Source: Mauremys mutica
Taxonomy: Eukaryota; Chordata; Testudines; Geoemydidae
Assembly: GCF_020497125.1 (NCBI RefSeq)
Contig: NC_059076.1
Span: 6,191,951-6,255,950 of the forward strand
Length of the DNA stretch: 64,000 nucleotides
Direction: 5' to 3'
In this document: positions 31,237 through 43,036 of the stretch, piece after piece
Numbering within the stretch: the first letter of the stretch is position 1
Layout of the letters: the number at the start of each line of letters is the position of its first letter
Translations under genes and position numbers: made by a program
Notes under the pieces: model-generated
The model's input: only the letters and a program-made list of their open reading frames with translations
The model's database searches: none
Told to the model about the DNA's origin: nothing

Positions 31237-31882
31237 ATATACACAGACACGCATAAAATATTCATTTCATGCACTAGTCAGGGGAGATAATACTGAAATA
31301 ACCAATTGACTTTATAACAGGAGATATTGCTTGATGAAAAGTTTTAAAGTCACTTTATATAATGGCAATGTGAGCTTTACAGAGATTCCCCTGAATGACA
31401 ATGGTCAGGTTACAAGGCAGTTTGGTGTTGAAAGACCATAACCAGGAAGGGTGAGGTAATACCACAATAATAATAAATTATTTACAGGTACAAAACAAAG
31501 CAGGGGAAAAGAGCAGACATTTCAACAGAAAGCTTCCTTGCTCAGAGTTAGGTCTCTAGGAAAACCACTGGGGTGATGATTATTATTTGAGCACCAGCAA
31601 CTGTGCTTCTGCATCTTCATCACGATAAATCCCCAAAGAACATAGCCTCCTTGCAGATTGAGCACCACCTGGATTGATGTCCAGCTATGTCCTCAAGACA
31701 GTCTTGTTGGATGTTCAATGTATATCTGCCATTAGCGAGTTTATCGCGCCGTGCATGTTTTTGGCACCTATGTGATTCCTGACCAGATAGCAGAATTCCT
31801 TGGTAAACACACTTCATAATGCATTGGTCTTCCAGCTGCTGTGCTTAGTGAGGTTCAAAATACAAAACTTGGCATGCCTACC
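31237..31882. other. No recognisable feature
   Basis: AT-rich sequence. A 65-codon minus-strand open stretch (31817-31620) with CSICKEAMF is not recognisable and is not called. Confidence 0.35.
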
Positions 31883-32163
31883 CAGCAGCCGAGAGGTGTA
31901 ATTCCTATTGGGTAAATGACACACACACACGCTCTGCTTGAGCTAGCACCTAAAAATAGAAGCGTGGCTGTGGCAGCAGAGGCAGCAGCTCAGGCTAGCC
32001 ATCCGAGTACGTGCTCAGGGGTCCGGGGAGTGTTGTATTTGGACAACTAGCCCAAGTTTCTGCCTCTGCCACCGTGGTCACGCTGCTATTTTTAGGTGCT
32101 AGCTCAAGCAGAGCTAATGCGTGTATGTCCACCCAAGCTAGGAATGATGCCTCCCAGCTGCTG
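31883..32163. mobile_element. 281-bp palindromic MITE (family P)
   Basis: The element is nearly a perfect fold-back. The outer arms are CAGCAGCCGAGAGGTGTAAT and the reverse complement of CATGCCTCCCAGCTGCTG-like sequence. The inner arms are GCTCTGCTTGAGCTAGCACC / GGTGCTAGCTCAAGCAGAGC, a 20-bp perfect match. The centre lies near 32020. Same family as 22843. Confidence 0.88.
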
Positions 32164-32198
32164 TGTAGATGAACCCTCTGTCACCTTTGAGCTCCCTA

Positions 32199-32285
32199 GG
32201 ACAGATTCTCAGCAGGTGTAAACTGTCAGAGATCCACAGCAGTCGATGTATCTATGATATCTGACACCAGCTGAGAACCTTCTCC
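32199..32285. repeat. Palindromic hairpin repeat (family H)
   Basis: Arms GATTCTCAGCAGGTGTAAAC and CTGACACCAGCTGAGAACC pair. Confidence 0.55.
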
Positions 32286-32290
32286 AGGAT

Positions 32291-33451
32291 TCTGGGCTGG
32301 GCCATTCCCCTAGCTAAATTAGAGCAGCATGAAGACTGCTCTTACTTGGACCATTTACCAGCGGGTGGAAGAGATGGATACCACAGCTGGGATCAGTGAG
32401 GGATTGGGAAACACTGGTCATGCCCTTTACTCATCCATACCCTGCTTTAGCAGGGCATCACTATAGCAGGAAATTGAGTTAACTGGTAGTGAGAAGATAG
32501 CAGAAAAAAAAGCATGCATGCCTAGGGCAATGGAAGACCATTAATCTTTCAGGTAACACATGATTTATGATGTCACATGCAATTGACAACTTAGCAAAGA
32601 GATCAATGAATTAATTACTGAGTTAGGAGCTAAAGAATTTATCACTGTTTTAACACTCGGTTAGAGTAACATGGCTTATTTGCAAGTAACATAAATGCTT
32701 GTTGAGAAGCTACATTCTATTGTGTATATAACTGGCAAAAATGAGGGAGAAATGTATTTTGCAGTGTACAGCCAATACACAATGTTACATAGTCACTATT
32801 GTATAAAGATTTGCATTTCAATGTCATTACAGCGCTGCACATTGAATCAATAGCTCCCTGTATAAATAACAGGACATTTCATTGCTAAGAAGGCTGTTCC
32901 TAATGATTATTACAATGTCAAATTCAGGATTAATAACATGCAGGGGCCAGTTACACACCAGATGTACTGTAAAATATTCTGAGATGCAGTTTTCATGAGT
33001 TATTGACAATGACATGCTATTAACAGATTATAAAGCGATGGAGGACCAAATCCTTGGCCTTGTCAGGTGTGTAGCCACATTCAACTCAGAGATCCTACTT
33101 ATCTGAGTAAAGTGAATATGATTTCATGCTGAATATATTCATTCTGCTCTGGCGATTGAGAGAAGTTACAAGGCTCAGTGAAAATGATCTATTAGCCATT
33201 TTTTTGCATTTTAGTTCCTCTTTGTTGTTTTAATATTACAGTTAAAGAATTACATCAGGGACTCCTGCCTTCGAGGAATGGCTTCCTATTAAGCAAAAGG
33301 GTCAGGCGTAGCAGTAAACAAGAGCTGCATGCACAATTTGGAAAACCCATTTATTTTAAAACAGTTCTGCCTTCTAGATCTTATTTCATTCTCTGCATTC
33401 ATTCCCTCTCTTATTTTCTAGGACACTTACATTATAAGGCCAACTTTATTT
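32291..33451. other. AT-rich stretch, no feature seen
   Basis: No gene or repeat recognised. 32480-33320 is free of recognisable transposons. Confidence 0.35.
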
Positions 33452-33605
33452 CTTAAGGGTTCATCTGCTCCAGCTACTTATTCCCATAACTGAAGTTATA
33501 ATACTGTATTTTTGACATCATAATTATTTCCACAGCAACCAACTGCTATTTTGCAGATTGACCTCAAGTAGGGGAATAAGCAGCTGGAACAGATGAGCCC
33601 TTAAG
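33452..33605. repeat. 154-bp palindromic element
   Basis: The ends CTTAAGGGTTCATCTGCTCC and GGAACAGATGAGCCCTTAAG are nearly perfect reverse complements. Pairing extends inward through AGCTACTTATTCCC / GGGGAATAAGCAGCT. No target duplication was found. Confidence 0.8.
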
Positions 33606-33715
33606 AAACAATGATCCTGCCCTTGAAATCAGTGAATGAGGACAAATCACAGCACAGAATATGATCTTTAAGCAGAATTATTGAAAAATATAGCGCTAAA
33701 ATTTTCTTCTTAGCT

Positions 33716-33800
33716 GCCCTGGTGTAAATCCAGAATAGCTATTGAACTCAATGAAGCTATTGCTGGATTGACATTGGTGTAACTGAGCAGGATTTGACCT
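33716..33800. repeat. Palindromic hairpin repeat (family H)
   Basis: AATAGCTATTGAACTCAATG then AAGCTATTGC at the centre; outer CTGGTGTAAATCC and GGTGTAACTGAGC. The rest of 33801-34851 holds nothing recognised. Confidence 0.5.
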
Positions 33801-34851
33801 AACTATGCCGAGATTCTTGATTTCCTATAAAGCAGCAGTGACAACTACAAACAGATTATGAAAACCCTTCCCTCCATCACACAGGACAGCATGCAAGCAG
33901 CTTTAGCTGAACTGTCCTTTAGCCACACACGTGCTTCCAACAACCAGTCATTAATGATTCTGCAAGTGCAAGATTCTGAAAACCAGCACTTCAGAATTCG
34001 ACTCGGGTGTATTTCTCAGCAACAAGGCTCTACAGGCAGTGCACTCCTTGTCATTGTAGCATGCCTTGGGTGCTGGTAGAAAAGGCACAAGGTTGAGTGA
34101 CTTTAACAACCATGGAAATGCAATAATCACCTTGAGATGCACCATCCAGAGTTTTATTGATATAAGGAAATGGAATTTATCAGTAACATGAAGGAAAGCA
34201 TTTATTGTACTAGGCAAAAGCCAAGAGGAGGAAAGGGTTAATAAGCTTCCTTGGCAGGGAGGAAAAATATCTGCAGCCATCCTAAGGGATTAAGATAGAA
34301 CTGTCAGCCCTGGAGGGAGGGACAGCTGGCTGGGCCTTGGAAAGGAAGTGCTGGGGCAGGATTGAGGTCCTTGCTCCCTGAAAGCAGAATGCTCAGGCTG
34401 GACCAGAGGTGGAGAGGATGCATCCCATGTGCTCACCACTGAACAGTGGAGGGAAATGGGCTCTGACTGTAGCCTGTTGTGGGACTCTGACTCTGACTCT
34501 GGCTGGAGCATTCCCTGAAGAATTAAGGCTGTTCTCTAGCGAGAGATCCTTCCAGGGGAGTGAGGAAAAAAAAACCTCTGGGCAAGACCTATGACAGTGA
34601 TATGCCTTTGGTGTTTGAAATGTGAGAGTCCACTGCCACAAACCCATCACCAAAATAAGCTCCTCTTCACGGTGGTACACACAGCTATGTACATGCAAGG
34701 TGCTACTGCACCTTTGAGAGGACAGTGGGCTCTCTAGCTTGTCTGCAGGGGCGCTTCCTGGGAGTTATCTCAAGACAGTCACATGAGCAAGTCACATAAT
34801 TCTTTTTTACCTTCTCTTTCTTGTTTCCTTTACTCTGAGTCCCCATTACTC

Positions 34852-34944
34852 AGGGTCGGATCTTCAGCAGGTGTAAACTGATGGAACACCACTGAAGTCA
34901 GTGTCACTGTGTTTATTTACACCAGCTGAGGATCATCTAGCCCT
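34852..34944. repeat. Palindromic hairpin repeat (family H)
   Basis: Arms GGATCTTCAGCAGGTGTAAA and TTTACACCAGCTGAGGATC are almost perfect complements around an ACTGAAGTCAGTG core. Confidence 0.7.
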
Positions 34945-35000
34945 GAAAGAAGACTCTTGCGCTCAGTCTGTAGTAAAACATAACATGTCACCTTTAAATA

Positions 35001-35382
35001 CAGTAAAACCTCCATGTTACAAACACCATAGTTATGAACTGACTGGTCAACCACATACCTCATTGGAACTGGAAGTACAAGACAGAAGAAGCAGCAAATA
35101 CAGCACAGTACTGTGTTAAACATAAATGACTAAAAAAAATAAAGGGAGTGTTTAAAGAAAGATTTGATATGGTAAGGAAACCGTTTCTGTGCTTGTTTTA
35201 TTAAATTAAGATGGTTAAAAACAGCATTTTTCTTCTGCATGGTAAAGTTTCAAAGCTGTGTTAAGTCAAGGTTCAGTTGTAAACTTTTGAAAGAACCATA
35301 ACATTTTGTTCAGAGATACAAACATTTCAGAGATGCAAACAACCTCCGTTCCTGAGCTGTTCGTAACTCAGAGGTGCTACTG
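35001..35382. mobile_element. Tigger-like (TcMar) miniature element
   Basis: The left end CAGTAAAACCTCCATGTTAC and the right end (reverse complement) CAGTAGCACCTCTGAGTTAC are terminal inverted repeats of 382 bp total. A TA precedes (34999-35000) and TG, one change from TA, follows, which fits TA target duplication of Tc1/mariner elements. The right end of another copy occurs at 49030-49065. No transposase. Confidence 0.82.
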
Positions 35383-35463
35383 TGACTCTTGTCATGACTA
35401 GGAGGAGCAGAACTTTAAAAATAACAGAAACCTCAATCTCTATGTAAAAAGCCTATGTATATA

Positions 35464-36104
35464 TATAGTGGCAAAGCTCTGAACTTGTCTCAGTGGGTCC
35501 CGCACTTCCAGGCAGATTATATTACCTCAGAGACTCACTGTGACCCTCCACACAGCCCTTCTCTCTTTAGGGGCCAGGGTCACAGCCTACTGAGCCATTT
35601 TCATCATAAGCCAGCAAGGGAGGTGGGAAGAAGCTACCCTCCCTCACACAGTCTCTGTTGCTTCACAGTCTCTGTGATTAATTGGAGAGAGTGGAGGAGG
35701 AAAGGGGGGAACCCAGGCCCACCTTCTACTCTGGGTTCCAGCCTAGGGACTCTAATAGCAGCAACCCTCGGTAGCTGATTTTGAAACAGGATGGGTACAA
35801 TTTCCTGGGCCACTTCCCTGCAGCAGCCCCCCTCCCCACTTCCTCACCATCTACTTCACCGTAAAGGGCCTGAGCTCCCTAACTGTTTGCTGCTCAGCCC
35901 CTGCCCCAAAGGGCCTGGGCTTTCCTGAACTGTTTATATTTCCCCTCAGCCCTGCTGCAGAAGGCCTGAGCCCTAATTGACTCTGACTCTGTGGTTGCTC
36001 GGCCTTAAAGGGATAGGGCAGAGCCCATGTGAGACCAGCGGGCCGGTGTGGCTCCCCTCCTCCCCTCGGAGGGTTGAGCCCCGGACCCACACGATTACAT
36101 ATAC
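35464..36104 (-). mobile_element. LTR (631 bp), imperfect TSD
   Basis: Read on the minus strand it starts TGTAATCGTGTGGGTCCGGG at 36099 and ends TTTGCCA at 35469. Flanks TATAG (35464-35468) and TATAC (36100-36104) agree at 4 of 5 bases. About 65-bp degenerate units around GGGCCTGAGCTCCC / GGGCCTGGGCTTTCC / GGCCTGAGCCC occur at 35865-35985. A TATAAA on the minus strand lies near 35930. No internal sequence is seen, so probably a solo LTR. Confidence 0.7.
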
Positions 36105-36720
36105 ATTATGAATTATTCACTTGATTCCAGTCATCGTCATTATTCCAAAGGAAAAACAAAATAAAACAATTTATTTTTTCAAAAAAACAGTCAAGGCTGC
36201 TAAGCAACAGGTGAATGATTACCTATCACATTGTTACCCAAATCTAAGCACCTAAAAGCAAGAAAAAGATTAGATAAGGGCTTCATAAATCTCACACAGC
36301 TATTAAAGTAATAAACACATTATTCTTAACAAATATAAAGAAATGCATTTTTCATTACAACATACTTAAATATGTATTTCTTTATACTTACTAGCAATGT
36401 GTTTTATTATTGTGTAGGGAATGTAACATTTATGATTCCCTGAATTTTATTCATTTCCCTGCTTTCAAGTGTTTGTGCTATGTAAATGATGTGATTGGTG
36501 ATTACATTTGACGTCACTTAGCAACCTTCATTGATTTTTTTAAATATAGTTTCTTGGAATATCCCATGGCTTTTTTCAACCCCAAGTTTGCCTTTTCTTG
36601 AGGTAAATGAATACACATATTTTCAGAGGGTAAATAAAAGAATGGATGGGTGGCTCACCAGATTATAACATGGAAGGAGTCAGCGGCATCTGAGTCCTAC
36701 TTTGTGCAATGTACACCTGC
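36105..36720. other. AT-rich, no feature seen
   Basis: No gene or repeat recognised. Confidence 0.35.
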
Positions 36721-36880
36721 AAACATTTAGGCACTGAGTGAGTTTAGGCACCCACAGGGTTCAGCAGCAGCTGAGTGGGGGTTTTGTGAATCCCGGGGGG
36801 CCCGATTCTGGGATTTAGCTGCCTAAAATAGCAGTTAGGCAGCTAAATCCTTTTGTGAATCTGAGTATAATGTTACGTAT
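36721..36880. repeat. Palindromic GGCACC/GCCTAA repeat
   Basis: GGGATTTAGCTGCCTAAAAT and AGTTAGGCAGCTAAATCC pair at the centre. Related phrases occur in the 54560 and 58680 repeats. Confidence 0.55.
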
Positions 36881-37229
36881 GTGTCTACGTGTGGGACTCA
36901 CAAAAAGTTACTTAAGTGCTTAACTTCCAGTAAACCTGAAGGAGCCTAAATACTTTACTGAATCCCACACTAAGATTGCAGAGTGTGGGGATGAAGCTAG
37001 CCTTGAACATATGTTCAGCAGAGCATAAACTCATGCCACATTTCAATAAATAATGCTAAAAAAATGTATAGCCAATTAAGCATCAGCCCCGAGACTCAGA
37101 CACTGATAGCCCAGTCAAGACTCTTCCAGCCACGTCATGGACTCGCTCTGTGCCTCACTTACCCAATAAGAGCAATGGGATATTTTCAAAGGCTCTCCAA
37201 GCACTGCACAAAGGTGGGGTAAGCATTTT

Positions 37230-37318
37230 GGGCCAAACTCTTTTCTGGTATGCACTGGCAGAGCTCAACTGACTTCAGCAGAACCATGTCTATTTACAGC
37301 TGCAGGAAACTTGGCCAG
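37230..37318. repeat. Palindromic hairpin repeat (family H)
   Basis: GGCCAAACTC... and ...GGAAACTTGGCC arms with CAACTGACTTCAGCAG core; diverged. Confidence 0.4.
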
Positions 37319-37538
37319 TTCTCTCTGTAGGAGAGATCCCAAGCTGAATGAAAACAAGAAGAACCAATCTATTGACTTAATAGGCTTTGGATCAAGCCCC
37401 ATACTATATATGGCCTAAGTACAGAAAATCAAAGCAATCTGTATGAGAACGACTGTGGTTTTGTGGATATGAAATTTGGGGAGCCTGCACCTCAGAATTC
37501 TTTTAGTTCCCACAAGTCTGGAATGTAACCTTTAGTAC

Positions 37539-37660
37539 AGGGGTCCCCAATGTGACAAGTGACATCATTGAGAGGCGTTGCCACGGAAACGCCGCAGAAA
37601 TTCGGCGGCATTACGGCGGATGCTCCTCTGCCGCCACGGTCCTTCGTCTGGTGCCTGCTT
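37539..37660. repeat. hAT terminus fragment
   Basis: CAGGGGTCCCCAATGTG is a typical hAT inverted-repeat start. The following 120 bp is GC-rich (CGCCGCAGAAATTCGGCGGC). The other end was not found, so this is a truncated copy. Confidence 0.5.
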
Positions 37661-38460
37661 TAGTAAGTGTATGGAAATTAACACAGTTTAATGAAGTGCC
37701 CACCCTCACATAAAAGGCAGATTTTTGGCAGAGAATTCACAAGATTCTGGAACTTTATTTCATTTTTTTGAAAAGTCGCCCTGGCAATTTTTGAGGTGAT
37801 CAATGAAAATATTCTCCTTGGCCCTGTTTTATTTTTTTTCTCCATCAGCTTATTTGTGAGTTGTGTCTAATTTCCAAATAACATCAAATTTTGTGGCATA
37901 ACATGTTTGTATTGTGCGGACATAGGGACACAAAGGAACTTTTGATGCTTTCTTAAAATGTAAATAGTAAATAATTTAAGCAGAGCTGGTTAAAAATAGA
38001 AAACATTTTTTGCACAAAAAGTTTTATTCCGTATGTTTTGAAAAGTAAAGACATTTCATGTATATGAAATTTTCATACTATTTTTAATAAAAACATTCAT
38101 TTTTAAAATGTATGTTTTTTTCTCCCATTCACTGTCTTTTTTATTTGTCTATTTTGCCATAAAAGACGGGGGAAAAAAAGGGAGGGAAAGGGAGAGAAAG
38201 GAATTCAAAAAAATCGGGGGGGGGGGGAGGAAAGGAACCCAAAACACAGCTGCATTTATTGTTTTTCAATTTAATCAAAATAGCCACAAATTTTATTCCC
38301 CCCTTCCCCCACCCAAAAAAAAAATCTTTTGAAAATTTCTGATGTTGAAAAAGGACAAATTTGAAATGAAGAAAAAAATCTGTTTCAAAAATTTCAACCA
38401 AGTTTCATCTGAAAACCTTTAATCTCAAAACCAGTCACTGAAATTGCTCAGCTGATAGGT
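37661..38460. other. AT-rich with homopolymer runs
   Basis: T- and A-rich DNA with a G-run near 38216-38228. No gene. Confidence 0.4.
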
Positions 38461-39090
38461 ACACCTCCCAGCTGGCCATGAGACAGGCATGGGTGGCAGG
38501 TATCATAGGCCGGGGAGGCTGTGCCTCCCCAAAGAGCCTGGCATGGCCCTGCCCATGCTCCGTCCCCAGGCACCTTCCCACAGTGCAATTCCTTCCCGCT
38601 CTTCTGTGGGAGCCCAGGCAGAAGGGGAGGGGCTGGGGGCTAGCCTCCCCCTACAGCCGGTTCGCCGGCCACCCACGGACACAGGCCCTAACTCTTCAAA
38701 GAAACTGGATGATATGGGGGCTTGGGTTTTTTTTTATTTACCAGAGTTTCATTAAGGGGGAAAATTAGCCTGACAACAGGACCTTGTTTACAGCTCTGAG
38801 TACAGCCAGGCCATGAGCAGAGCCCACTCCCGTGAAGCCAGGCTGGCACCCTGCTCCTCGGGCTGCAGCGACCAGCCCTTTTCCAGGGAGCAGGAGGGGA
38901 GCACTAGGAGCTCCGCTGAGCGGGGAAGGGAGTGTGTGCAAAGTGCTATCCCTACCAAGCCTGTCATGATGAGCACCACATGGAGCCCATGGTGCTGGGA
39001 GAGGGCGGCCTTTGCCAACACCCCCTATTACCCGGAGGCCCCCATTCTAACCAGTAAGGTTCCCACAACCCCTGTTCCTTAAAGTTCCTT
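38461..39090. other. GC-rich island, unassigned
   Basis: A GC-rich stretch in an AT-rich setting, with open stretches at 38478-38768 and 38813-39082. The predicted peptides are unlike any family I know and show no splice signals I can defend. It may be an old LTR or retrocopy; left unassigned. Confidence 0.3.
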
Positions 39091-39419
39091 AAAGACTGTT
39101 TCCAGGACATTGGTATCAAAATAGCCTTTTTATTTAAAAGTGCACTTTTTCTCACATTGAAATCACAGTTTGAGGAATAGTTTAGCTCCAACAAACCACT
39201 GCCTAGACTGCTAAAAACAACACAGTCTTTCTTTCATCTTGAGATCTATCATCACTAACTACAGGATGTCTTTTCTCAGCTTTTACCTGAATACGTGTCA
39301 TGTTTTTGCAATGAGCTGCAATATCATGAGCATCTCTCTGGGTCCCTGTTATCTTTGCAGTTTCTTATCAGATTAGACTGCGTGTGCAATGAATGCCAGT
39401 CTTTCACAAGAGCTCTGGG

Positions 39420-39890
39420 GAAGTTCAGACCTGGTCAGGAATTTTCCATCAAATACTTGCAGGATAATGTTAATTTGTCCAGATTTTTTCAATGTTCCAT
39501 CAGGAAATATTCCAAACAGAAACATTTTGGTATGTTGAACTGAATCAAAGCATTTCATTTTGAATCAGTTAATATTAATCTGTGTCCACCTACATGGCTG
39601 CAGTGCCTCAGAGGCGGTGTAGTTTAGGAGCCTTGCACCTCCATTCTCCCTATGGGCTTGTCTTCCTGGCTGGACTACATTTCCCATGATGCACCACAGA
39701 CTCTCATGTGGCTGAACTGTCATGATGCAGTCTGGCCAGGGAGCCCAGCCCATACTGAATAGGGGCAGGATGCATCTGAACTACAACATCTATGAGGCAC
39801 TAGGTCAGCTCTGGCAGAGGCAATTCAGTGTTGAACCACATTGAAATAGAATGTTTCAATGCTTCCAAATAAACATTTATTGGAACTTTC
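39420..39890. repeat. Large imperfect palindromic repeat
   Basis: AT-rich outer arms (AACATTTTGG...GTTGAACTGAA on the left, GTTGAACCACATTG...AATGTTTCAATG on the right) flank a GC-richer core containing GACTACATTTCCCATGATGC and AACTACAACATCTATGAGGC, which resemble one another. MITE-like; no TSD identified. Confidence 0.5.
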
Positions 39891-39899
39891 CATTCACCC

Positions 39900-40035
39900 A
39901 GATCCAGGTCAGATTCTCAAGCACCCACAACTGGTTTTCAAAAGAGCTGACTTCTGATTTAGTCACATATTTCAAAGTGCTCAGTACCCACAGCTCCCAA
40001 CATGCAGAGCTCTTTGGAAAATCTGGCATTAACTG
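39900..40035. repeat. GTGCTGAG/CACCCACAAC repeat fragment
   Basis: CTCAAGCACCCACAACTGG, AAAGTGCTCAGTACCCACAG and CTCCCAACATGCAG match phrases in 48780-48960 (reverse) and 19380-19500. Confidence 0.45.
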
Positions 40036-40372
40036 GATTCTTGAATTGCATGCATTTATGGAATTATGGACCTTTGTGTCCCTTGAGATGCATATTCCTA
40101 TTTATCCTGAATTAGGGATATTGTTTTCCATTTCAACCCTAGATCATTATTTTCAGCTTTTGTCACCAGGCTGGCCCTGTTTCTTGGGCTTCACCTAAGC
40201 TATTTTTTTCCACAAGGGCTCTTTGGTATGAGAGGTCTGCACATCTACCATTACTTGGATGAGTGATTACTTCAAATTTATTCCTAACCAGAATCTATGA
40301 TAACTGGATAGAGTTTAGCATTACAGAGCTACAATTGTGTACTGAAGAAAACTAAGAAATATCTTCCCGTTA

Positions 40373-41095
40373 CATAAGAACATAAGAAAGGCCATACTGG
40401 GTCAGACCAAAGGTCCATCCAGCCCAGTGTCCTGTCTACCACCAGTGGCCAATGCCAGGTGCCCCAGAGGGAGTGAACCTAACAGGTAATGATCAAGTGA
40501 TCTCTCTCCTGCCATCCATCTCCATTCTCTGACAAACAGAAGCTAGGGATACCATTCCTTACCTATCCTGGCTAATAGCCATTAATGGACTTAACTTCCA
40601 TGAATTTATCCAGTTCTCTTTTAAACCCTGTTATAGTCCTAGCCTTCACAACCTCCTCAGGCAAGGAGTTCCACAAGTTGACTGTGTGCTGTGTGAAGAA
40701 CTTCCTTTTATTTGTTTTAAACCTTCTGTCCATTAATGTCATTTGGTGGCTCTTAGTTCTTATATTATGGGAACAAATAAATAACTTCCTTATTCACTTT
40801 CTCCACACCACTCATGATTTTATATACCTCTATCATAACCCCCCTTAGTCTCCTCTTTTCCAAGATGAAAAGTCCTAGCCTCTTTAATCTCTCCTCATAT
40901 GGGACCCATTCCAAACCCCTAATCATTTTAGATGCCCTTTTCTGAACTTTTTCTAATGCCAGTATATCTTTTTTGAGATGAGATGACTTCCTTTTACAGA
41001 AACCATGTTGACTTTTGCCCAACAAGTTATGTTCTTCTATGTGTCTGACAATTTTATTCTTTACTGTTGCAGTCTCATCAGTATATGTCAACTTA
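40373..41095 (-). mobile_element. CR1 LINE with internal deletion
   Basis: Its 3' end is ATAAGAACATAAGAAAGGCC at 40373-40392. Minus-strand translation gives an upstream RT block ([20 protein letters not shown], 41040-40975) joined directly to the C-terminal region ([20 protein letters not shown], then [20 protein letters not shown]). RT motifs A to C that normally lie between are missing, so an internal deletion removed the palm. The rest encodes the usual C-terminus, with stops. Confidence 0.93.
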
Positions 41096-41650
41096 GAGAA
41101 GGGAAATGCAAGTCAAGATTTAAGACAAAGTTACCTGTCTTGTTCACAACAGAACAGTAAGAGCTTCTCATTTTCTACAGGTCAGCTATAGCTCTTAGTC
41201 TCTTGCCTATTCCTATAATTTCATACAAGGATCCTAGAACTACTTCCTTAGGACCACTGATCCAAAGAGAATAGGTGTCTGAAGGGGTGGGCCATTCATG
41301 TCTAGAGCCATTCATTCAATCTACAGCAGGTTGAATTGAAACAGTTTACCACTTTATACCTGTTTGGTGGCTTTTGTGAAATGAGTTAGCAGTCTTAGTC
41401 CAAATTTTTGGGGCATATATTTGAATCACAAAACCTACCATCATACTGGCATTTATTTGTACCCTGCATAGTAAGTCTCCTCTCACAGGTCAAGGAGACT
41501 GAAATATCCTCTGACCATCCCACCCTCCCACCTCCCTTCTTACCTGTGTTTCACTAAAGTTTACATGAGAATATGCTATTTAAACACAAAACAAAGAAAA
41601 ATGAATACAAAGAACATTGTTTTCAATGGCAAAATGAGCCACATAGTCTG
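41096..41650. other. No recognisable feature
   Basis: No gene or repeat that I can support. Confidence 0.35.
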
Positions 41651-41660
41651 TAGGCCAGTG

Positions 41661-41997
41661 TTCTCAATGTTTTCAGGTTGGCAATTCCTTATTCAAAGTA
41701 AAACATTTTCAACTCCCACCCCTCCCATTTACTATAAAAGAAAAGAGTAAAAAAATGTATTAATGATAACAATGCTAAGCCTATATAATTGATTTGTGTG
41801 CGTGTTTTGAGAGATTGACAGAGGATACGTGACCTTGAAGGGTCAGGTTGTGCAGGGAGTAGGGGAATAAGATCTTTGCTTAAGAGCGTAATGAACTTTT
41901 CAGAACATTGTGACCCCTTCCCCCCCCGCCAATTGCCATTTGTGACCCTCCCTCCGCCCCCAGGCTTGCAACCCAATGCTTGCGGAACATTACTCTA
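41661..41997. mobile_element. hAT-like miniature element (CAGTGTTCTCAA)
   Basis: Left CAGTGTTCTCAATGTTTTCA and right end (reverse complement) GAGTAATGTTCCGCAAGCAT resemble the CAGTGGTTCTCAAAC-type hAT inverted repeats. Length about 335 bp, AT-rich core. Target duplication not clear. Confidence 0.55.
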
Positions 41998-43036
41998 GAC
42001 CATGAACCCCATCTGCCATGCCTGCCAGGATATTCAGTAGGCCCCAAAGAAACAGCATTACCCATGTAATTTTCACCTAATGGAACTATGTATGAAGCTC
42101 TATCACACTTTTTAAAATACACTCTGCCTTGCAGATGCTGTTATGTGCTGAAAGATATTTCATTGTTTACCCTACTCTGTTTACAAATATATTCTCAGTA
42201 TATGTTGGCTAACAATAATTAGTTTCCATATTTCACCGAATGTAATTCAGGAAAAAAAAATGTTTATTTAACACATTAAGTAAATGATAAGAACGCAATT
42301 TAGGATTTGCATTTTCTGTTCTGTCAATATTTTTTGTTATAATTTGGATTAACTGTAGAAAGAATCCAAGCACAGTCTCTACATAAATTGCAGAGCTTTG
42401 CTTTAGTGATGATATAACAAAGTTTGTCAGGAATGTGCCACAAACATTTAGAGAAACTGAAGTGGAAATAAAGAATTGATATGCACACACCTGCAGTCCT
42501 GACTCAGTGCTTGAATTACAGGAGGGCTTAGGAGAGAGGGTTGGCCCTGTTATCACATTTCAGACTTATGGCCCCCTTACTTCTCACTACTGTTTAAATT
42601 AAAGCAAGCCCCTTGATAGTCAGGACCCCCTATTTTTTCCCCATAATTCAATCATTGGCCTAACTGGACTTGCAATTGCATGTTGGAAAGGAGACAAGAA
42701 AGACAGGATGTGGGGAGAAATGCAAAGACACCACCGCTGGGGGCCGGGGGAAGTGCCGAAAAGGGTTTTAAAATGATTTTACAAACAATTTCCCTTGGTT
42801 TGAGAATGTATTTTTTGTTTGTTTCCTTCTCTTCCCAGTTGTTGGATATTTACATTACAATATGAATATCATAATTGTGCTGTAATGATCCTGCTGACTC
42901 ATGACAGCACTACTCCTGCTTCCAGAGTTCCCCCCGAATGAGCCGAAGGGAAAGGACTGAGGCACTGGGCCCTAGGTCATTCTGGGAGGGCCATATGCCC
43001 AGTGCAGCTTCCAGCCAGTAGAGAGCTCTGTGACAC
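41998..43036. other. No recognisable feature
   Basis: AT-rich; no supported gene or repeat. Confidence 0.35.

Noticed and set aside
31620..31817. Minus-strand 65-codon frame with CSICKEAMF, zinc-finger-like
   Set aside because: Only one Cys pair, no further ligands, no neighbouring domain; looks like chance.
38813..39082. Possible exon or retrocopy in the GC-rich island
   Set aside because: The peptide is not recognisable and splice sites are not convincing. Kept as an unassigned island only.
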